From Deltaproteobacteria bacterium (GTDB lineage: Bacteria > Desulfobacterota > GWC2-55-46), in NCBI GenBank assembly GCA_016218105.1, contig JACRET010000017.1:1-38813 (forward strand): a stretch of DNA of 38,813 nt, read 5' to 3'. The position numbers and the translations under genes were made by a program. Below the pieces are notes generated by a model. The model did not search any database. It saw nothing but the letters and a program-made list of their open reading frames with translations, and was not told the DNA's origin. Positions 7,923 to 15,840 of the stretch are shown piece after piece (position 1 is the first letter of the stretch; each line of letters begins with the position of its first letter).

Positions 7923-9251
7923 ATGTCAATAAGCATCAGGACCAAGATATTATTCAGCTTCGCGGTCATCTCCGTTCTCCTCTCTTTTCTGGGCGGCCTT
8001 TCTATATATAACCGGAACCTTCTTTTTAGGGGCATGCTCGAATTCGAGCAGAGCACAGGCGAGCTCAAGGCCATTTCCGACATGAAGCTCGCCCTTGACA
8101 TGGTAGTAATGCCCCCGAACGATTATCTTATCACCGCTGACCCTTCTGAAAAGCAAAGATTCGACCAGCTTGCGGAGCAGGCGGAAGTGGCGTTTTCGGC
8201 CCTCGATGAGATCGGTATCGGCAAAGAGTATCCTGAGGTAGAAGAGGCGCGCGCTAAATTCGGAACGCTCAAGTCGAAGGCGATATCGATATTCAATATC
8301 AAAGAGCCGATAGGCAGCAGGGTGGGCGCCCGGCTTATGGAGGAGATAGACGCCATCTCCTCGGATATAATTTTAAAACATCTGGACACGGTATACGTTC
8401 TTAAGAGAGAGGGGATAAAGGCCAGGATAGGGTCTGCCTCGGCGCTCCGCTCCAGGGTGGATATGGCGCTCCTTCTGGGCAGTATGCTGTCCGTGCTTAC
8501 CCTTCTCCTGCTTGCCTTTTATCTTTTCCGCGCGATTTTAAACCCCTTGAAGGAGTTCAAGGATAGCGCCCATATCATAGGTAACGGCAATTTAGACCAC
8601 AGGATATCCATAAGGGACGGAACAGAGATAAATTTACTCGCCGATGAGTTCAACAGGATGGCGGGGAGGCTGGGGGATTCTTACGCCGACCTTGAGAGGA
8701 AGATACAGGAGAGGACAATGGAGCTTGCCGAATCGAACAAGATGCTCAAGGAGCTTTCCATAACGGACGGGCTAACCGGGTTGTTCAACCACAGATACCT
8801 GTATGAGAAGCTTGAAGACGAGGTCAAGAGGGCCCTGCGGTACGGCAAAAAGCTCTCTCTCATAATGATCGATATAGATTTTTTCAAGCATTATAATGAC
8901 GTAAACGGACACCCCGAAGGCGACAAGGTATTGAAAGAGATCGCGTACCGCATATCCAGGGGCGTCAGGGCTCATGACCTGGTCGCGAGATACGGGGGGG
9001 AGGAATTCTCGATAATACTCCCGGAGACCGGAAAAGAGGAGGCTCTGGCCCTTGCGGAAAGGATCAGGCGGGATGTCCAGGAAAAGGTATTCCCTTTCGA
9101 GGAGAAACAGCCTGAAGGAGATTTGACTATAAGCCTCGGCCTTGCCTCCTACCCTGAGGACGCAAAAGAGGCTGGCAGCCTTCTTAAAAAAGCGGACGAC
9201 GCCCTCTACAGGGCAAAGGAGCTTGGAAAAAACAGGGTTGAACTGGCCTGA
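7923..9251 (+). CDS. Membrane diguanylate cyclase (periplasmic sensor-HAMP-GGDEF)
   Basis: A 442-residue protein. TM1 is at about 8-27, followed by a periplasmic helical sensor of about 150 residues containing PPNDYLIT and GARLMEEID. TM2 is at about 179-204, then HAMP to about 260, a coiled coil and a GGDEF domain (about 280-442). The active site is GGEEF at 358-362. The product-inhibition I-site RxxD (R349-D352) sits five residues before it, so the enzyme should make c-di-GMP from two GTP and be feedback inhibited. I chose the ATG at 7923 because the TM helix starts right after it and the paralogous sensor at 11007 begins in the same way (SxxIRTKxL). An in-frame ATG at 7854 would add 23 polar residues. 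The 292 nt upstream contain a possible TAGAAT -10 at 7833-7838 and nothing else I recognise. Confidence 0.9.
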   Translation: MSISIRTKILFSFAVISVLLSFLGGLSIYNRNLLFRGMLEFEQSTGELKAISDMKLALDMVVMPPNDYLITADPSEKQRFDQLAEQAEVAFSALDEIGIGKEYPEVEEARAKFGTLKSKAISIFNIKEPIGSRVGARLMEEIDAISSDIILKHLDTVYVLKREGIKARIGSASALRSRVDMALLLGSMLSVLTLLLLAFYLFRAILNPLKEFKDSAHIIGNGNLDHRISIRDGTEINLLADEFNRMAGRLGDSYADLERKIQERTMELAESNKMLKELSITDGLTGLFNHRYLYEKLEDEVKRALRYGKKLSLIMIDIDFFKHYNDVNGHPEGDKVLKEIAYRISRGVRAHDLVARYGGEEFSIILPETGKEEALALAERIRRDVQEKVFPFEEKQPEGDLTISLGLASYPEDAKEAGSLLKKADDALYRAKELGKNRVELA

Positions 9252-9847
9252 GGTGGTACACTTTTCATTTAAATACTGGCGTCCATTTTTCAAAAGAAAG
9301 TTGGATAGGGGTTTGTGGAGTCAAATCATACTTGACTAAAATAACCCATTAAGATATTAATGTAATGGTATAATAAAACAGGTTTTTTCAGGAAAGGCCC
9401 TGACGGCGGGGCCTCTGTCTGAGTCCAAAGATGGATGAAAGAAAATTACAGTTGTTCATGGAGCCGGTCTCTGAAAGACCCGGCCTCGGTACACGCGCGC
9501 AGTCTCCCCCTGGATATGTCCGTGCCAGGACTAATCCCGCGATTTCTCCTCCACGAAAGATTATTCCCGGTTCCTTTATTGAAGCCTCCAGCGGCTTGCA
9601 TGATTTAGCGAGCGAACATGAAATAAAAATTTCATTCTCTCTTAGGGTAAATACCCTGCGGTTTGCCGCATCATTTAAATCTCCTCCCCCTTGACGGGGG
9701 AGGCAGGGTGGGGGTGCAAAAAATCACCCTCCCCTCAGTCTCCTCCCGTCGAGGGAGGGGATGTTCAAGGTGATGCTCCGTAGCTTGCTGCGGAGTAGAT
9801 CATTTAATAAGCCATATTGTCCCGGTCTCTTAAGAGGGGAAAGAAAC
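9252..9847. other. Intergenic region with degenerate palindromic repeats, no convincing gene
   Basis: This 596-nt gap contains diverged fragments of repeat family 2 (AGCGAGCGAA near 9610) and two C-rich/G-rich hairpins: CCTCCCCC/GGGGGAGG at 9683-9703 and CTCCTCCC/GGGAGGGG around 9740-9760. An 87-codon open frame at 9431-9694 runs into the repeats, has no ribosome site and resembles nothing. I see no tRNA or small-RNA structure beyond these hairpins. Confidence 0.6.
9683..9760. repeat. Paired GGGAGG hairpins (family 3), copy 1
   Basis: CCTCCCCC (9683-9690) pairs with GGGGGAGG (9696-9703). A second hairpin, CCTCCC (9742-9747) and GGGAGG (9753-9758), has the loop GTCGA. The second unit recurs almost exactly at 15550-15583 with the same flanking CACCCTCCCTCAGTC-type sequence. 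It therefore behaves as a mobile or dispersed palindrome. Confidence 0.6.
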
Positions 9848-10999
9848 ATGACTGTCAATGAGAACGCAAACAAAGGCGATAAGGCGATCCTGATCATAGA
9901 GGGGCCCGAAATCAAGGCGTTGAACCTGAAAAACCTCCTTTCAGATGGCGGGCATACGGTACAAGCCGTGACGAGCGGCGCCGACGGCCTGCTGTGGGCG
10001 CGGAAGAATAAGCCAGCTCTCATCATAAGCGATGTCGCAACCCCGGGCATTAACGGTTATCAGTTATCGATGGAGATAAAGAGCGATGAGGCGCTTAAAG
10101 ACACGCCGGTAATGCTCCTGGACGGCATGACAGGCCCGGGAGACATGATAAATGTGCTGAACTCTTTGGCTGACAGCTATATTACCATGCCTTTTGATAC
10201 TGATTACCTTCTTAACAAAATAAAATCTCTCATGGAAGATCCGGTTATTTACGAGAATAACCGGGCTGATAAATGCATTGAGCTCAACTACTCAGGCAAG
10301 CGTTATGCTGTCCGCTCCGGGCGCGGACAGATGATAAATCTGCTCCTTGCCAGCTACGAGCACGCGGTATTTCAGAACAAGGAATTAAACCGGGCGCACG
10401 AGGAATTGAAGCTGCTGAATGAAAGATTGGAATCGAGGATCAGGGAGGGTACCGCCGCCTTAAGCGCCGAAGTCTCCGAGAGGCGTCGCGCTGAGGATGC
10501 GTTGAGGGAAAGCGAGGAGAGGCTCAGGGCCATCGTCGAGACGGCAAGCGACGCCATAATCTGCCTCGATTCCAGAGGGTTCATATATTTATGGAACCGG
10601 AAAGCCGAGGAGATGTTCGGGCATCCGGCCGTCGAAGCTGTTGGTTTTGATATGCACGACCTGATCGTACCGGAGAGGTACAGGGAGAGGGCAAGGGCAG
10701 GGCTTGAACTTTTCTGGAAGACCGGCTCCGGCCCGGTAGTAGGCACAACGCTTGAGATCATAGGCCTCCGGAAAGACGGCTCCGAGTTCCCGGTTGAGCT
10801 TTCGATCTCAGCCATGCAGATTCGGGGCGGCTGGCATTCAACGGGGATAATAAGGGATATTACGGCCCGCAAGGCGGAGAAGGAAAAGCTCCAGCAAAGG
10901 ATGGAGGAGCTTGAGAGATTCAAAAAGGCGACCATAGAGCGGGAGCTCCGGATGAAGGAGCTCCGGGTCAGGCTTGAGAAGCTGGAGAAGGGGAGATAA
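9848..10999 (+). CDS. REC-coiled-coil-PAS protein without an output domain
   Basis: A 383-residue protein. The N-terminal receiver (about 12-130) keeps a phosphoacceptor aspartate (D62 in ISDVATPG), but it has IIEG in place of the usual acidic pair, and methionine 114 (ITMPFD) where receivers have their conserved lysine. It is probably a pseudo-receiver. A coiled coil (about 175-220, ERLESRIREGTAAL) leads to a PAS domain (about 221-340, ending GIIRDITARKAEK). The C-terminus is only a coiled coil (ELERFKKATIERELRMKEL). No kinase, GGDEF, EAL or HD domain follows, so it most likely signals through heterodimer contact with neighbouring sensors. The start is the ATG at 9848, preceded by GAGGGGAAAGAAAC; an upstream open extension to 9761 lies in repeats. 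The next gene starts 7 nt after its stop. Confidence 0.82.
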   Translation: MTVNENANKGDKAILIIEGPEIKALNLKNLLSDGGHTVQAVTSGADGLLWARKNKPALIISDVATPGINGYQLSMEIKSDEALKDTPVMLLDGMTGPGDMINVLNSLADSYITMPFDTDYLLNKIKSLMEDPVIYENNRADKCIELNYSGKRYAVRSGRGQMINLLLASYEHAVFQNKELNRAHEELKLLNERLESRIREGTAALSAEVSERRRAEDALRESEERLRAIVETASDAIICLDSRGFIYLWNRKAEEMFGHPAVEAVGFDMHDLIVPERYRERARAGLELFWKTGSGPVVGTTLEIIGLRKDGSEFPVELSISAMQIRGGWHSTGIIRDITARKAEKEKLQQRMEELERFKKATIERELRMKELRVRLEKLEKGR

Positions 11000-11006
11000 G
11001 CGGCCT

Positions 11007-11186
11007 ATGAGTTCCAGGATAAGGACAAAGCTCTTAAGGGCGTTCATGATGATGCTCATCCCGCTGGCGGCGCTTATCATTATAAGCCTCTATAACCAGA
11101 AGACTATTCACAGGGCGTCTTATATCCGGAACATCATTGTGGAAGAATTAACCGTTGTCGGGAGTCTGCAGCTCGCGCTTGCATAG
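11007..11186 (+). pseudogene. N-terminal piece of a membrane multi-PAS sensor, ended by an in-frame amber codon
   Basis: These 59 codons begin MSSRIRTKLLRAFMMM and encode TM1 (about 10-27) plus the first periplasmic helix. They end at TAG (11184-11186). The same reading frame resumes immediately with ALLPTNDYIITGN and stays open to 13124. The diguanylate cyclase at 7923 has the homologous, uninterrupted segment KLALDMVVMPPNDYLIT. This fragment and the one at 11193 are therefore one gene split by a nonsense codon, not two genes. Alone the fragment would be a short membrane peptide with no evident function. It begins 7 nt after the REC-PAS stop, so the two are probably co-transcribed. Confidence 0.8.
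11184..11186 (+). other. In-frame TAG interrupting the multi-PAS sensor gene
   Basis: The frame beginning at 11007 reads LQLALA, then TAG, then ALLPTNDY, with no frameshift. The stop falls at the position of the methionine in LDMVV of the paralogue at 7923. One base substitution (or a base-call error) would explain it. The bases after the stop (GCC) are not the known efficient readthrough context. Confidence 0.85.
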
Positions 11187-11192
11187 GCCCTG

Positions 11193-13124
11193 TTGCCGAC
11201 CAACGACTATATCATTACGGGGAATAAGGCGTATCTGGAAGATTTCAAGACCCACTCCGCTGAAGTGGAAAGCTATATCTCCGACGCCGAGGCGATCCTT
11301 GGCCGGATTAAGGCCGAAGGGGTCTCCGCGAATATAGCCGAGGAGATGGCGATACTTAACGAAGTAAAAGAGTCATGGGCACATATGAAACATATGAGCA
11401 CCAAGATATTCGCCTCAGGTAATCCTGTCGGGAACCGCGGCGTTGCCAGGCTTATGGAGGAGATGGATTACAGGTGGGGTGAACTCGTCGTTGAAAGGCT
11501 GTCAATATGGTATGAGCTTGACAGGCAGGAGCATGAGGCCGCTTTGGAAGCCTCCGATTCGGCGTGGATGAGGTCATGGATAATCATGTCCGGAGGCATA
11601 GCTGTAATAGCAGCCTTCGGCGTATACTTCGCTTTCTATTATTCAGGGCTGTTTGTCGGCCCCATTGAGGCGATGAGGCAGCAGGCCGAGTCGATCTCCA
11701 AGGGAGATTTCAAGGCAAAGGTAGAGACCCATACGGGTGACGAGCTTGAGAGCCTCGCGGATTCCATGAATTCCATGTCCGGGCAGCTAGATACCCTTTA
11801 TTCGAAGATGGAGCAGATAGTGGACGACAGGACAAGGGAGCTGAATGAGGCCAACTCCAATCTGAGAGAGAGCGAGGAAAGATATCGCAGGGTCGTGGAA
11901 TTCCTGCCTGATGCCATTTTAGTCCATATGAACGGAGAGGTTATCTACGCGAATAAGGAGGCTATACGGGTATTTGCCGCGCGGGATGCCGGAGATCTCG
12001 CGGGAAGGCAGATATTTGATTTTTTGGATAACGATTATCATCAGGCATCCGAAGGAAGGGATATCCCGGAAGGCGGCGGTGAAGCTCCTTTGATGGAAAG
12101 CAGGGTAAAACGCATTGACGGCGTGACAATAGACGCGGAGGTCTCATCGGTTCAGATAAAATACGGGGACAGGCCGGTATTCATAACCGCCCTCCGGGAC
12201 ATCACCGGACGCAAGAGAATGGAGAGGGAGCTTAAAGAAAATGAAGAGCGTTACAAGATACTCTTTAACGGGATCAACGACGCTGTCTTTGTTCATGGGA
12301 TCCCTTCCGGCAAGGACTCTTCTTCCTTCAGGTTCACGGACGTAAATGATGTGGCCTGCAGGAGGCTCGGATACGCAAGGGAAGAGCTCCTTAATATGTC
12401 CCCGGTCTCCATAGACGCTCCGGGCATGGACTCTCTGCGCGATGCCGCCACGAAAGAATCGAGCGGCAAGGGGCAGTTGATTTTTGAGATGGTGCATATG
12501 GCCAAAGACGGCAGGAGGATACCGGTAGAGATAAATGCACGCAGATTCGAGATAAACGGCAGGGCGATGATCATGTCCGTGGCGCGTGACATAACGGAGC
12601 GGAAAAAGGCTGAAGAGGTTCTACGGCAGAGCGAGGAGAAGTACAGGCAGATAGTGGAGACAGGAACCGAAGGCATCTGGGTGATCGATACCGATAATAA
12701 AACCTCTTTTGTAAACAAAAAGATGGCCGATGACCTGGGTTACACGGTGGAAGAGATGATGGGTAAGGCCTTATTTGATTTTATGGACGGCGAGGGCAGA
12801 GCCATCGCCGAGTTTTATATAGAGCGCCATCGCCTGGGAATAAAGGAGCAGCACGACTTCAAATTCAGGAGAAATGACGGCTCGGACTTCTGGGCCCTTG
12901 TATCGACAGCCCCGCTCATCGACAAGGACAATAAGTATATGGGCGCGCTCGAGATGGTAAGCGATATTAACGACCGGAAGAAGGCTGAGGAGACGCTCAA
13001 AGAGCGCATAGGCGAGCTTGAGATGTTCAGAAAACTGACCCTTAAGCGGGAGATCAGGCTTCGTGAATTAAAAGACAAGGTTGAAGAGTTGGAGAAGGAA
13101 CTGAAGGGCGTGAAGGCGTCCTGA
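11193..13124 (+). CDS. Main piece of the interrupted HAMP-triple-PAS membrane sensor
   Basis: It is open in the same frame as the fragment at 11007. The first usable start is TTG 11193, which has no good ribosome site. In full-length numbering (705 positions from 11007) it contains the rest of the periplasmic helical sensor (about 60-188, including GVARLMEEMD, shared with the cyclase at 7923), TM2 (190-216), HAMP (about 217-270), three PAS domains (about 288-400, 411-535 and 541-665) and a coiled-coil tail (ELEMFRKLTLKREIRLREL). There is no kinase or cyclase domain. If translation starts at 11193 the protein lacks TM1 and could not be inserted normally. It may work only if the TAG is read through or is an assembly error. 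The tail resembles that of the preceding REC-PAS protein, suggesting the two pair. Confidence 0.8.
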   Translation: MPTNDYIITGNKAYLEDFKTHSAEVESYISDAEAILGRIKAEGVSANIAEEMAILNEVKESWAHMKHMSTKIFASGNPVGNRGVARLMEEMDYRWGELVVERLSIWYELDRQEHEAALEASDSAWMRSWIIMSGGIAVIAAFGVYFAFYYSGLFVGPIEAMRQQAESISKGDFKAKVETHTGDELESLADSMNSMSGQLDTLYSKMEQIVDDRTRELNEANSNLRESEERYRRVVEFLPDAILVHMNGEVIYANKEAIRVFAARDAGDLAGRQIFDFLDNDYHQASEGRDIPEGGGEAPLMESRVKRIDGVTIDAEVSSVQIKYGDRPVFITALRDITGRKRMERELKENEERYKILFNGINDAVFVHGIPSGKDSSSFRFTDVNDVACRRLGYAREELLNMSPVSIDAPGMDSLRDAATKESSGKGQLIFEMVHMAKDGRRIPVEINARRFEINGRAMIMSVARDITERKKAEEVLRQSEEKYRQIVETGTEGIWVIDTDNKTSFVNKKMADDLGYTVEEMMGKALFDFMDGEGRAIAEFYIERHRLGIKEQHDFKFRRNDGSDFWALVSTAPLIDKDNKYMGALEMVSDINDRKKAEETLKERIGELEMFRKLTLKREIRLRELKDKVEELEKELKGVKAS

Positions 13125-13146
13125 GGGAAATTATACGAGGGATTTT

Positions 13147-15330
13147 ATGCCGGCGGATAAAGAAGTTCTGGATATGCGTGATAGCGAAATCCTCAAACTC
13201 AAGACCGAGCTTGCGAAAAAGGAATCCGAGATACTTTTCCTTAAAGGCGAGCTTAAAAAAAACGAGGGGCGCGAATCAGAGGTTGAAGACGAGCGCAGGG
13301 CCATCATTTACATGCTCGAGGACATAAACGAATCCACCTCCAGGATAGAGTTGGCCCGGAAGGAGTGGGAGGCGACATTTGACGCGATAGCCGCTCCGAT
13401 CCTTCTGCACGATGAAAAGATGAGGATCATCAGGGTGAATTCCGCTTATCAGAAATACGCCGGGATTCCTTTCGCAGAGATCATAGGAAAGCCATACTAC
13501 ACCGTCTTCCCAAAGCTTGACCGTCCGTTCGACATATGCCTGAACCCTGACCTTGACGAAGGGGAAGAGGATATCGCGATCCCCTCCATGGGGAAGACTT
13601 TTAAAATAAAGTTATATAGAATAAAAGCCGGGGATAGGGAGAAGTCCTATTCCATCCATATAATGGAGGACATAACAGAGGCGAAGAGGAACGTGGAGAT
13701 AATAAAGGAGGAAATGGAAGTAACGGCGCACCTCCTTATGATAGCCGAAGCCACCACCCATACCACCGACATTGACAGGCTCGTTGAGGACGTTATCCAC
13801 TGCAACTGTAAGATAATGAGGTCCGACGTCTGCCTTTCATACCTCTGGGACGAGACGGCCGGGATGTTTCGCCCGGCCCATGAGTGCGGCATGGGAAAGA
13901 GCCTCATTCCGTTTTTCAGGACAGAGACTATCGGCAAGGACGCCGTGGTTATAAGGCAGGTTTTAGAAGCGAACGAGCCCAGGGTCTTTCATGCTCCTTT
14001 CCCGGAAGCCGAGTTTAAGGCTGAGTACGGCCTCCCGCCTGAATGGTTTGGCGAAGTCAAGGCCATTACGATAACCCCGCTTGCAAGCATGGGGCAGAAA
14101 CTCGGGCTGATCATCTGCATGTTCAGGAATTTAAGGGAGATTACGGACAGAGATAAGAGGGTGATGAAGGGGGTCGCGCACCAGTTCTCGACCGCTCTTG
14201 GCCAGGCAAAGCTCTACAGGTACTCTGTAGACAAGGCGATGGAGCTGTCGCACAAGATCGAGACCATACAGGTGATGCATGAGATAGACCGATCGATCCT
14301 CTCGACACTTGAGCCGCAGGAGATACTGGAGAACTCCGTAATGATGATCACCAGGCTGATTACCGCCGACCGGGTTACGGTCGCCCTGGTGGATGAGGAA
14401 AAACAGGGGTTTATCTTTTCATCAGGGTTCGGGGTAACGTCGATTCCAAAAGGCAGTTTTATCCCTTTTAGTGAAACGTCCGGGACTGAGGTGATATATT
14501 CAGGCCGCCCGCAATACATATCGGATATGGGGGAAATGAAAAGCCCCTTCCCGCTTGAGAGAAAGTTCTTAAAGGAGGGGTTCCTGTCACACATAAGGGT
14601 CCCCCTTGTCGTAAAGGGCGAGGTGATAGGCGTACTTACCGTCGGATCGAAGCGCAAGTCGGCTTATACGCCGGAAGACCTCCAGACCCTTGAGAAGATA
14701 GCATCCCAGATAAGCGTCGCCCTTGAGAACTCAAGGCTCGTAGCAGACCTTCAGGAGCTTTTCCTGGGTACGGTCAAATCGCTCTCATCCGCCATAGACA
14801 CAAAATCCCCATGGACGGCAGGCCACTCCGAGCGTGTCACCAGATACGCCATCTCTATCGGAAAAGAGCTTGGGTTTTCTGAAAAGGAGCTGAAGGAACT
14901 TGAACTGGCGGGGCTACTTCACGACATAGGCAAGATCGGCACCTATGAAGCGATACTCGACAAGCCGGGAAAGCTCACGGACGATGAGACGAAGATAATG
15001 CGGGAGCACCCCGCGAAGGGCGCCGAGATACTTGCGCCAATAAAGCTACTGAAGAATATAAGGCCCGCGATAAAATACCACCATGAGTTCTATAACGGAG
15101 GGGGATATCCCGAGGGGCTTAAGGGAGAGGGCATCCCGCTGTTCGCCAGGGTTTTGACCGTAGCCGATACCGTTGACGCGATGGCCGCAGACAGGCCCTA
15201 CAGAAAAGGTTTGGCGATGACTGAGATAATCGCCGAGCTTCAAAGGTGCTCAGGCACTCAATTCGACCCTAAAATAGTCAAGGCATTCCTTCTTGTGTTA
15301 AACGGGCCCCAGGTTCCAGCGAAGGTTTAA
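13147..15330 (+). CDS. PAS-GAF-GAF-HD-GYP cyclic-di-GMP phosphodiesterase
   Basis: A 727-residue soluble protein. It has an N-terminal coiled coil (about 10-50), PAS (about 70-185), a first GAF (about 195-355), a second GAF (about 385-535) and an HD-GYP domain (about 545-720). The metal-binding HD is H592-D593 (LLHDIGKIG). The downstream signature HHE (from 645) with GYP (653-655) in NGGGYPEGLKGEGIPLFARVL is intact, so hydrolysis of c-di-GMP to GMP is expected. GAF domains usually sense small ligands or redox state. It closes the signalling run and probably opposes the GGDEF enzyme at 7923. The ATG has GAGGG 6 nt upstream. The stop TAA is the first triplet of a dispersed repeat. Confidence 0.92.
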   Translation: MPADKEVLDMRDSEILKLKTELAKKESEILFLKGELKKNEGRESEVEDERRAIIYMLEDINESTSRIELARKEWEATFDAIAAPILLHDEKMRIIRVNSAYQKYAGIPFAEIIGKPYYTVFPKLDRPFDICLNPDLDEGEEDIAIPSMGKTFKIKLYRIKAGDREKSYSIHIMEDITEAKRNVEIIKEEMEVTAHLLMIAEATTHTTDIDRLVEDVIHCNCKIMRSDVCLSYLWDETAGMFRPAHECGMGKSLIPFFRTETIGKDAVVIRQVLEANEPRVFHAPFPEAEFKAEYGLPPEWFGEVKAITITPLASMGQKLGLIICMFRNLREITDRDKRVMKGVAHQFSTALGQAKLYRYSVDKAMELSHKIETIQVMHEIDRSILSTLEPQEILENSVMMITRLITADRVTVALVDEEKQGFIFSSGFGVTSIPKGSFIPFSETSGTEVIYSGRPQYISDMGEMKSPFPLERKFLKEGFLSHIRVPLVVKGEVIGVLTVGSKRKSAYTPEDLQTLEKIASQISVALENSRLVADLQELFLGTVKSLSSAIDTKSPWTAGHSERVTRYAISIGKELGFSEKELKELELAGLLHDIGKIGTYEAILDKPGKLTDDETKIMREHPAKGAEILAPIKLLKNIRPAIKYHHEFYNGGGYPEGLKGEGIPLFARVLTVADTVDAMAADRPYRKGLAMTEIIAELQRCSGTQFDPKIVKAFLLVLNGPQVPAKV

Positions 15331-15431
15331 CAGGCTGCTCAAAAAGTCCATCTGCTTTGTTGTCTTCGACGCTCGTCACTGCGGCGTACAGACAAAGTAC
15401 GCCGCATTCCTCGCTTCTCGACGCCTCGCAG
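15328..15431 (+). repeat. Dispersed repeat family 1, copy c (right end missing)
   Basis: It starts TAACAGGCTGCTCAAAAAGT, with the TAA being the stop codon of the HD-GYP gene. The central hairpin is perfect here: GCGGCGTAC (15381-15389), loop AGACAAA, GTACGCCGC (15397-15405). After CTCGACGCCTCGCA it jumps straight into repeat family 2, while copy b continues to its inverted terminus. This copy therefore looks interrupted or joined. Confidence 0.78.
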
Positions 15432-15549
15432 CTGAATATGCACAGCGAGCATTCCCCGCAGTCTTTTGCGGGGTCAAGCGAGCGAATAGAAATCGTTTCC
15501 TTACATATTGAAGATTCCCCGCGGTTTACCGCGGGGAATCTTCAATATC
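15432..15549. repeat. Dispersed repeat family 2 (CCCCGC hairpins), copy 1
   Basis: It reads GAATATGCACAGCGAGCATT, a hairpin CCCCGCAGTCTTTTGCGGGG, then TCAAGCGAGCGAATAGAAAT, CGTTTCCTTACAT and a second hairpin formed by ATTCCCCGCGG and CCGCGGGGAAT. The same order, inverted, is found at 25342-25450. There is no coding potential. Together with the flanking repeats it fills much of the 510-nt gap between 15331 and 15840. Confidence 0.75.
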
Positions 15550-15583
15550 ACCCTCCCTCAGTCCCCTCCCGTCGAGGGAGGGG
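15550..15583. repeat. GGGAGG hairpin (family 3), copy 2
   Basis: CCCCTCCC (15563-15570) and GGGAGGGG (15576-15583) surround the loop GTCGA. Preceding CACCCTCCCTCAGTC matches the copy ending at 9760. Confidence 0.6.
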
Positions 15584-15687
15584 AGGTTTGCTTCTTGGGT
15601 TCCCCTTGATCCCGGCCCTTTCAGAGAACGGGCCTCTTTAGCCCCGTTGCAGGCTCGTATCCACCCGTCCGCCAAAACCACTTGCTG

Positions 15688-15716
15688 TTGACATTTGCCT
15701 GCCTTTCGTGTAATCT
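15688..15716 (+). promoter_or_regulatory. Sigma-70-type promoter of aconitase
   Basis: TTGACA (15688-15693), a 17-nt spacer and TAATCT (15711-15716). This gives a 5' leader of about 115 nt before the GTG at 15841. The leader contains a possible weak stem, CCCCTT/AAGGGG (15750-15779), and a second TATAAT at 15788-15793 without a good -35. Confidence 0.6.
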
Positions 15717-15840
15717 TAATAGCCTTAGAAATAGAGTTGAAAAGTGTAACCCCTTGTTTTTAATGGAATATAAAAGGGGCTTTGAGTTATAATATCGAAG
15801 TAAAAAACAACATTTCCATACCCTATAAGGAGGATCGAAA

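Noticed and set aside
9431-9694. An 87-codon open frame in the gap before the REC-PAS gene
   Set aside because: It has no ribosome site, its composition is unlike the neighbouring genes, and its 3' half reads through palindromic repeats.
10372-10935. A 187-codon minus-strand frame, Ser/Leu-rich
   Set aside because: It is the reverse-strand shadow of the PAS region, a common artefact of helix-coding codons.
11184-11186. Pyrrolysine or general amber reassignment
   Set aside because: Several genes in the window end in TAG at the expected C-terminus (tldD, rlmH, bioD, lapB), and no pyl gene is visible. It remains a check, not a claim.
15357-15641. A 94-codon open frame after the HD-GYP gene
   Set aside because: It is made entirely of repeat families 1, 2 and 3, so it is not a gene.
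15717-15840. A riboswitch or IRE-like element in the aconitase leader
   Set aside because: Only a weak 6-bp stem can be drawn; no known riboswitch core or iron-responsive loop is present.
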